DNA of 64,000 bases from Piscicola geometra (lineage: Eukaryota; Annelida; Clitellata; Hirudinida; Piscicolidae): positions 1,256,634-1,320,633 of the forward strand of contig OX030960.1 of assembly GCA_943735955.1 (NCBI GenBank), read 5' to 3'. The first letter of the stretch is position 1. The number at the start of each line of letters is the position of its first letter. This document shows, piece by piece, positions 59,426 through 64,000 of this stretch. The notes below the pieces were generated by a model. That model had not been told where the DNA came from. It made no database searches and saw only the letters and a program-made list of their open reading frames with translations. The position numbers and the translations under genes were made by a program.

Positions 59426-59779
59426 ACAAGGCAACAAAAAACAAAAAATTTTCTGCTGTCTGAACTTTATTAACTGATTTATACAGAATTTTAGCTGCTG
59501 ATTTCAAACATGATTTCAGTTTTTCTGTATCAGGTCAAGTTTTTAAGCTATTTTAATTTTACAAAATTGAAATTTTCAATGACATTGTTGTGGTTTTTTT
59601 ATATTTTTATATTACTATTTTTTTAGAGTCTGTTTATTTAAAAAAAATTCTAATACAACATAAATGTAACATATTTAAAACTTCAAATTTTTTAGTTTTT
59701 TAAATAGTAAGTATAAGTAAAAAATAACATAAAAAAGAATTTCAAGTTTGTTATTAAACAATCAAGGCATAAATTTTCT
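59426..59779. other. No gene seen
   Basis: AT-rich spacer. Confidence 0.4.
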
Positions 59780-60459
59780 TTTTTTGCAACTTCTAGAGTT
59801 GCTCATTTGTAGACACATCTCTTTTCAGTGTCCAGCAAAAAAAATGCAGTTTCGATAAAAAAGTGATTGAAACATCGTCACAAAGAATATTTTTATCTTT
59901 CAGTCTCGATGCTAAAAGTTCAGCAGCTGGTTTAGATAAGTTTAGATCACGAACTAAATCATTTAGTTCCATTTGTGAAAATGGAGTTGGAACATCTTCA
60001 TACGTCATCATCATCTTCTTTTTTTTCAACAGATGAATTTTCTTCACTTTCATTGTCTAGTTCAATGGGGACAGGTACAGGAATTTTGTTGAAATGAGCA
60101 ACTGGACGACGTGCTGATTTCAGATCAGGATATCAAGACTATTTCTGTTATTTCTATTAATTCCTTTTACATAAACAGCACACACAAAACAGTATTAGCG
60201 TGGTTTTTTTGTTCCCTCCAAACTTTAAGCTACTCATCTTGCCTTTTGTCCAACGACGCAGATTTTCTGTGCATGTTTTGCACGCCAAGTGTGGAGCCCA
60301 ATTTTTATCTTGGTCACCCAGCTTAAATTTAAAATAGCTGTGGTAAGCCATCTTTATGAAATTAGTCACTGGATTTCTGTTAGAAAGTAGAGTATACTCA
60401 CTGCATATATAACAAAATACGTCTGGGTTTGTTTGGCAATGACTTCTAGCTTTTTTCAT
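59780..60459 (-). pseudogene. Pseudogene of a multicopy Cys-rich 'GDQDKxWAPH' protein family
   Basis: The minus-strand frame from about 60,430 reads CYICSEYTLLSNRNPVTNFI, then KLGDQDKNWAPHLACKTC and ENLRRWTKG. A frameshift near 60,225 moves the next family block (WREQKNHANTVLCVLF) into another frame. Another frame carries RRPVAHFNKIPVPVPIELDN. A further frameshift in an A-rich/GAT tract (about 60,010-60,025) precedes TPFSQMELNDLVRDLNLSKP and ELLASRLKDKNIL. As I recall it, the same block order occurs in a family of unknown function that is multicopy in cnidarians and arthropods and often lies near transposons. At least two frameshifts make this copy dead. The Cys pairs suggest a zinc-binding N-terminus. 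Confidence 0.7.
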
Positions 60460-60679
60460 TTTATCTACTAAATATAGAGAATATATTTACTTAAAATTCA
60501 AATAAACTTTTAATAAGTAAATAAAAATAACTTATTTGAATTTTAGAAATATAAACAATTGCTAAAAAACAATATTAAATATTCTTTATATATGGAGAAT
60601 AAGAAAACGGTCACGTGACCATAGATAAAAAAGTTGACCTGATTTAACAAAGAGAATATCATTTTTGGATTCACCACTA

Positions 60680-61046
60680 TGAAATAATACTAAATCCATC
60701 AAAAGACCTCTGACAGCAAATTTTTTGTTGCCCAGTGTAATATATATTGTTGTGATGATGAAAATGCTGTATTAGTAAAGACAATGATTCTGTGGCAATG
60801 ATTATCATGGTGATGTGGGTGAGGTGAAGGGTGATTAAATTATTTTTTAAAGTTGGTTGTTTTTTGAAATATTTTCTAAATAAAATAATAATCATGTGTT
60901 TTATTTTATTTATTATTCAATACTCATCAAGAACCAGCAGAAACTTAATGATTAAAGTGAGAAATCAACAACAACCAAGTCAAATTTATTCAAATGCTAT
61001 TTCGAGATTGAGAAAAAAATATAGCAAACAGTTATGAATTTTATTC
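60680..61046. repeat. Family A scrap followed by foldback core
   Basis: 60,690-60,850 resembles the middle of repeat family A (TGATGATGAAAATGCTGTA, GATTATCATGGTGATGTGGG). 60,930-61,045 is the foldback-family core (AACAACCAAGTCAAATTTAT, TCAAATGCTATTTCGAGATT, ATATAGCAAACAGTTATGAA) and abuts the LINE directly. Confidence 0.6.
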
Positions 61047-62322
61047 TTTAAGTTAGGACTTGGAGACGGTTGAGGACAACGCGGACGAAAGTTTTACCCA
61101 CAACGCTAAGCAGTGAGATGCCCCTGTAGTTGTTGCAGTCGCTGCGGTCGCCCTTGTTCTTATACAGGGTGACAATCTTGTTCCAGGTAGTGTTCGCCCC
61201 ACATTCCCATTTGCTTGTCTTTGTCTGTGATGGTCTCTCCTGATTTGAACTTTAAGGGTGCAGTCTTCTTTGCTGACTTGCCTGTTGCTTTTTTGATGCT
61301 TCATACATGCTCCTTACGTTGCCAATGTCTGACTCATGTTGAATGCTATTCGCCAGTTGAAGTCAATAGTCATTTGCGCAGTGTCGAGCCGTCTGCTGGG
61401 TTTTTCTTCGGGCAGCTTTCAACTCTTCGAAGGTGGACTGACTCGGGTCGCGTTTTTATTCAATCAATGCCTTTTGCTTGGTGTCAATAACAGGCTCAAG
61501 ATCTGCCGCATTCGCTTTGAGCCAGTCGGTGTTCTCGTGCTCTTGTGTTCTTTTTTTACCATACGTGAGTAAAGCAGTTCTGGAAATGGTATCCCGGAGC
61601 TGACTTCCGCATTAGGCTCTTGGTCGCAGTGTTGCAACTCCCCCAGCCAATCTATGAACTCCTGGTTCTTGGTTTGATGGGTGGTCTGATAGGTGTTAAT
61701 TTTTGGCTGGTATTTTTTCTTGGAGAGGTGGAGCCTCTTGGGGCGCAACTTTATCTTTGACGCGATCAGAGAGTGGTCTGTATCGCCACTGGCGCTATGG
61801 TTAGCTTTGGTGTTGCGAACATTGTTCAAAAAGTTGTGTCCAGTTCATGATTTGATATTGGATGTTTCCAAGACACCTTGTGACATGCTTTGTTCCGGAA
61901 GTACGTATTTGTGACGCACAGGTTGTGGTAGCAACAGAATTCAAGTAGTCTCTGGCCGTTTTTGTCCATTTTCCCGATGCCATAGTGACCCAGCGCTTCT
62001 GGCCATGAGACGTGGTCAGAACCAACCCGTGTTCAGAAACAGGAACTGTGGCAACAACACTGCTTAATTGTTTGTAGAATTGATCTTTAGTCTCGGCACT
62101 GGCCTGCATGGTCGGTGCATAGATGAGCAGTGCCAGATGCTGTGAGAAGGCGTAGAGTGAAGATTCTCTCTGTGCCACGGGAAGGAGGTTTAGACATGCA
62201 AAGCAGGGTGTTCTTGATGGCGAAGTCCCTAGGTCTCTTCTTCTCCTTTCCCTTGCCAAAAGAACGTGTAGTGTTCCTCCATCGGACTCTCGAAGACGCG
62301 TTTCCTGTAGTGCTGTAACTAG
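61047..62322 (-). pseudogene. APE-type LINE, copy 3: endonuclease to early RT
   Basis: Minus-strand homologue of copy 1 from about 41,880 (CTACAGGAAACGCGTCTTC) to about 43,484 (CAACTACAGGGGCATCTCAC then GTCCTCAACCGTCTCCAAGTC). It has endonuclease blocks (AIKNTLLCMSKPPSRGTERI, LSSVVATVPVSE), the NHSASGDTDHSLIASKIKLR block and a linker, with multiple frameshifts. The left end stops where the foldback core begins; the right end stops where a hAT terminus begins at 62,323-62,330. Together with copy 2 it accounts for one element lacking only about 200 bp in the middle. Confidence 0.85.
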
Positions 62323-62699
62323 ACCTGGCAGTCAACTTATTCAGTCGACTGCAAATCGACTTGACGGGTCAAGTCGAATTTAGTTAGCGCAACCGTCGAC
62401 TTTTATTGGCGAAGTCACTTTAAAATCAAGTCGACTTATAAATGTAAAACTTATGTGAATTCAAAAACTTAAAAAAATTCTAATACAGTTTAAAATCTTT
62501 AATGTTTGAGTTATAAAATGTCTATGCATCGTAAAACAAAGTAAAAACAAAGATCGAATAAGCGCGCTAATTTTACAATCAAATCATTGATTAATTACAC
62601 ATTAACGTTTCATAACTGGCTTGTGTTTAATTATCATACTTATTTGTTAGTTTTAAGTTATAATGAATTATTTTATAACCAATTTTTTTACCATTTAAT

Positions 62700-62990
62700 A
62701 ATAATAATAATGGGGAGCTTAGTGCAGAGGCCTGAGTGTCGATTAACAAAAGCCATGAGCCAGTTGTCCATAAGAAAGTTGATAGGCACAAATGCCAGAA
62801 GAGTGGTCTTCCAGTCGTGCTGGGCCTACTCAACACTAGGTCTCTCCACAATGAAGTGGATGATGTTCTGGAGACCATGAGAAATTAGAAGATGGACGGG
62901 CTTTTTCTGGTTGAAACTTGGCATGATCAGTCTATATCAGCCGACTGCGGCAGGAGGGCTTGGTACAGTGATTTTCTAGTTCGGATTTTT
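62700..62990 (+). pseudogene. LINE endonuclease N-terminus fragment, nested
   Basis: The plus-strand frame gives LGLLNTRSLHNEVDDVLETM, a stop, then KMDGLFLVETWHDQSIS. This is the L-N-x-R-S-L...L-x-L-x-E-T-W beginning of CR1/L2-type AP endonucleases, with the catalytic glutamate (ETW) kept but an in-frame stop before it. Upstream TNARRVVFQSCWAYST lies in another frame. Confidence 0.75.
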
Positions 62991-63125
62991 CAGTTCAAGT
63001 TCAAGTTACAGTTATGAAAAATTTAATTTTTCAGTTACTATTCAAGTTACAGTTATGCAAATTTTAATTTTTCAGTTACTATTTCAGTTTCAGTTATTTT
63101 TGTTAGTTACAGTTACAGTTAACCA
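62985..63125. repeat. Degenerate CAGTTACAGTTATG tandem repeats
   Basis: About three units of 40-45 bases containing AAGTTACAGTTATG and AATTTTTCAGTTACTA. Next to CTAGTTCGG at about 62,979 they look like the subterminal repeats of yet another hAT-type end. Confidence 0.55.
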
Positions 63126-63289
63126 AGATGGAGAAAAAATGAATTTTTATTTATAATACAGCCCAAATTAATGTTTAAAAGTCAAATTATTTAAAATATA
63201 TATAAATATATTATTCATAATATACGCTGTTCATTTTCATAAATGTCTTCAATTCCAGATTTTTGCTGAGGCGATTTTTTCCCCTGCAG

Positions 63290-63640
63290 TTAGGTCTCCG
63301 CACACTTAAAACACCCTTTCCACATACGCTTGTGAATCGGGAGCTGAAACAATGTCTTGCGCAAAAGAAGCCAATAATCTAGGGTACTAAATAATTTAAG
63401 TGCTAACATTTCTCTTGTATGTGGGTGAGACACAGAATGAACATTAAGCAGGACCTGAATTGCACGACGCATTGATGGATTATAAAAGGATGTTGAGATC
63501 CCGAGACATGAAAGTGTAAGACCCTTCTTAGTCCAGCAATCCATGCTAATGACAACGCGATGTCCAGTTTGAAGATCTTTACGAATTCGATCTTCTACAT
63601 TGTTCTTATATTCTTTTTATCAAATAAATCATTCTCTCTG
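63290..63640 (-). pseudogene. hAT transposase middle fragment
   Basis: The minus-strand frame reads NVEDRIRKDLQTGHRVVISM then DCWTKKGLTLSCLGISTSFY, and SVSHPHTREMLALKL. The D-x-W-T motif is the first catalytic aspartate block of hAT transposases (ISMDCWTKKG). The frame degenerates toward 63,290. Confidence 0.75.
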
Positions 63641-63799
63641 AAACTAAATGATAGAAATTGCATATATTTACGACTGTTTAATTGAAATTATTTAAATGGC
63701 TTATAAATTATGCTCATAACATGGTAAATAATATTAAAAAATGTAAATACGTAAATAATTATCAACTACAGTGTGTTGCCTGGTAACTTTCTCCTTATC

Positions 63800-63960
63800 A
63801 TTATCATCATGGACTTCTTAATATTAAGAAGTCCATGATTATCATCCTCTTCTGAAACTTGAGATTCGCTTTTTTCGCATGAAGCTTCGTAAATAAAATA
63901 GGCCCATACGGCATTTTCTTGTTTTCTGCCGCTATTAACCTTAAACATTTTATAAAAATT
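63800..63960 (-). pseudogene. hAT N-terminal BED-finger fragment
   Basis: The minus-strand frame FKVNSGRKQENAVWAYFIYE then ASCEKSESQVSEED resembles the start of a BED zinc finger (V-W-x-x-F...C-x-x-C), with one expected cysteine replaced by serine. It lies upstream, in transposase order, of the 63,290-63,640 fragment, so both probably derive from one element. Confidence 0.55.
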
Positions 63961-64000
63961 TGTATAATCGGACTCGAAGAATAATATAAATTAATCATAT

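Larger units (their letters stand above)
62323..64000 (-). mobile_element. Decayed hAT element (runs off the window)
   Basis: The left terminus is near CTAGACCTGGCAGTCAACTT (62,329-62,348) and is followed by AGTCGACTT/AAGTCGA subterminal repeats (to about 62,440), the layout of hAT ends. Transposase pieces at 63,290-63,640 and 63,800-63,960 read on the minus strand, consistent with this end being the 3' end. A LINE endonuclease fragment (62,700-62,990) is nested inside. The right end lies outside the window. Confidence 0.6.

Overview
The window is AT-rich animal genomic DNA with introns, long AT tandem arrays and dense, nested transposable elements. The host genes I recognise are conserved animal genes: a GPR107/GPR108-type seven-pass membrane protein, the 26S proteasome subunit PSMD3, and an R3HDM4-like protein. 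Together with CR1/L2-type LINEs, a tRNA-derived SINE, hAT and MULE elements, this points to an invertebrate metazoan. A cnidarian such as a hydrozoan would fit, but that is only a guess. There is no prokaryotic organisation: no operons, CRISPR or rRNA.

Layout. 1-6.4 kb: a SINE, two AT tandem arrays, partial dispersed repeats and a small foldback element. 6.4-8.8 kb: the last exon of an unrecognised gene (+) and a complete two-exon GPR107/108-like gene (-). 9.3-15.3 kb: dispersed repeats, a hAT scrap, and a TIR-bounded element carrying a WRKY/FLYWCH-superfamily-like DNA-binding ORF. 15.5-20.9 kb: complete four-exon PSMD3 (+), whose first intron holds a dead CR1 and another repeat. 21.3-24 kb: a TIR element with a SINE inside it, then a CR1 fragment. 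24.6-29.3 kb: AT satellites, including about 204 copies of a 19-bp unit. 29.5-40.7 kb: dead LINEs, a decayed MULE with a FLYWCH finger, and a LINE nested in a CR1. 40.9-56.4 kb: a roughly mirror-image arrangement, LINE(+) - hAT(+) - R3HDM4-like gene - hAT(-) - LINE(-). 56.4-64 kb: foldback elements splitting the minus LINE, a pseudogene of a multicopy family, and a decayed hAT.

The three recognised host genes are unrelated: a Golgi/endosomal membrane protein, a proteasome lid subunit and an R3H protein. There is no functional cluster. The strongest signals are four. First, two essentially identical intact hAT transposons of 3,135 bp in inverted orientation, one with a perfect 8-bp target duplication, suggest recent activity. 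Second, a small DNA element has about 85-bp TIRs and an intact WRKY/GCM-like ORF but no visible transposase. Third, a foldback family is built from a 16-bp repeated unit. Fourth, the R3HDM4-like reading frame breaks exactly at a perfect palindrome.

Coordinates of repeat boundaries were judged by eye and can be off by tens of bases. Exon boundaries of the recognised genes were checked for GT/AG and phase.
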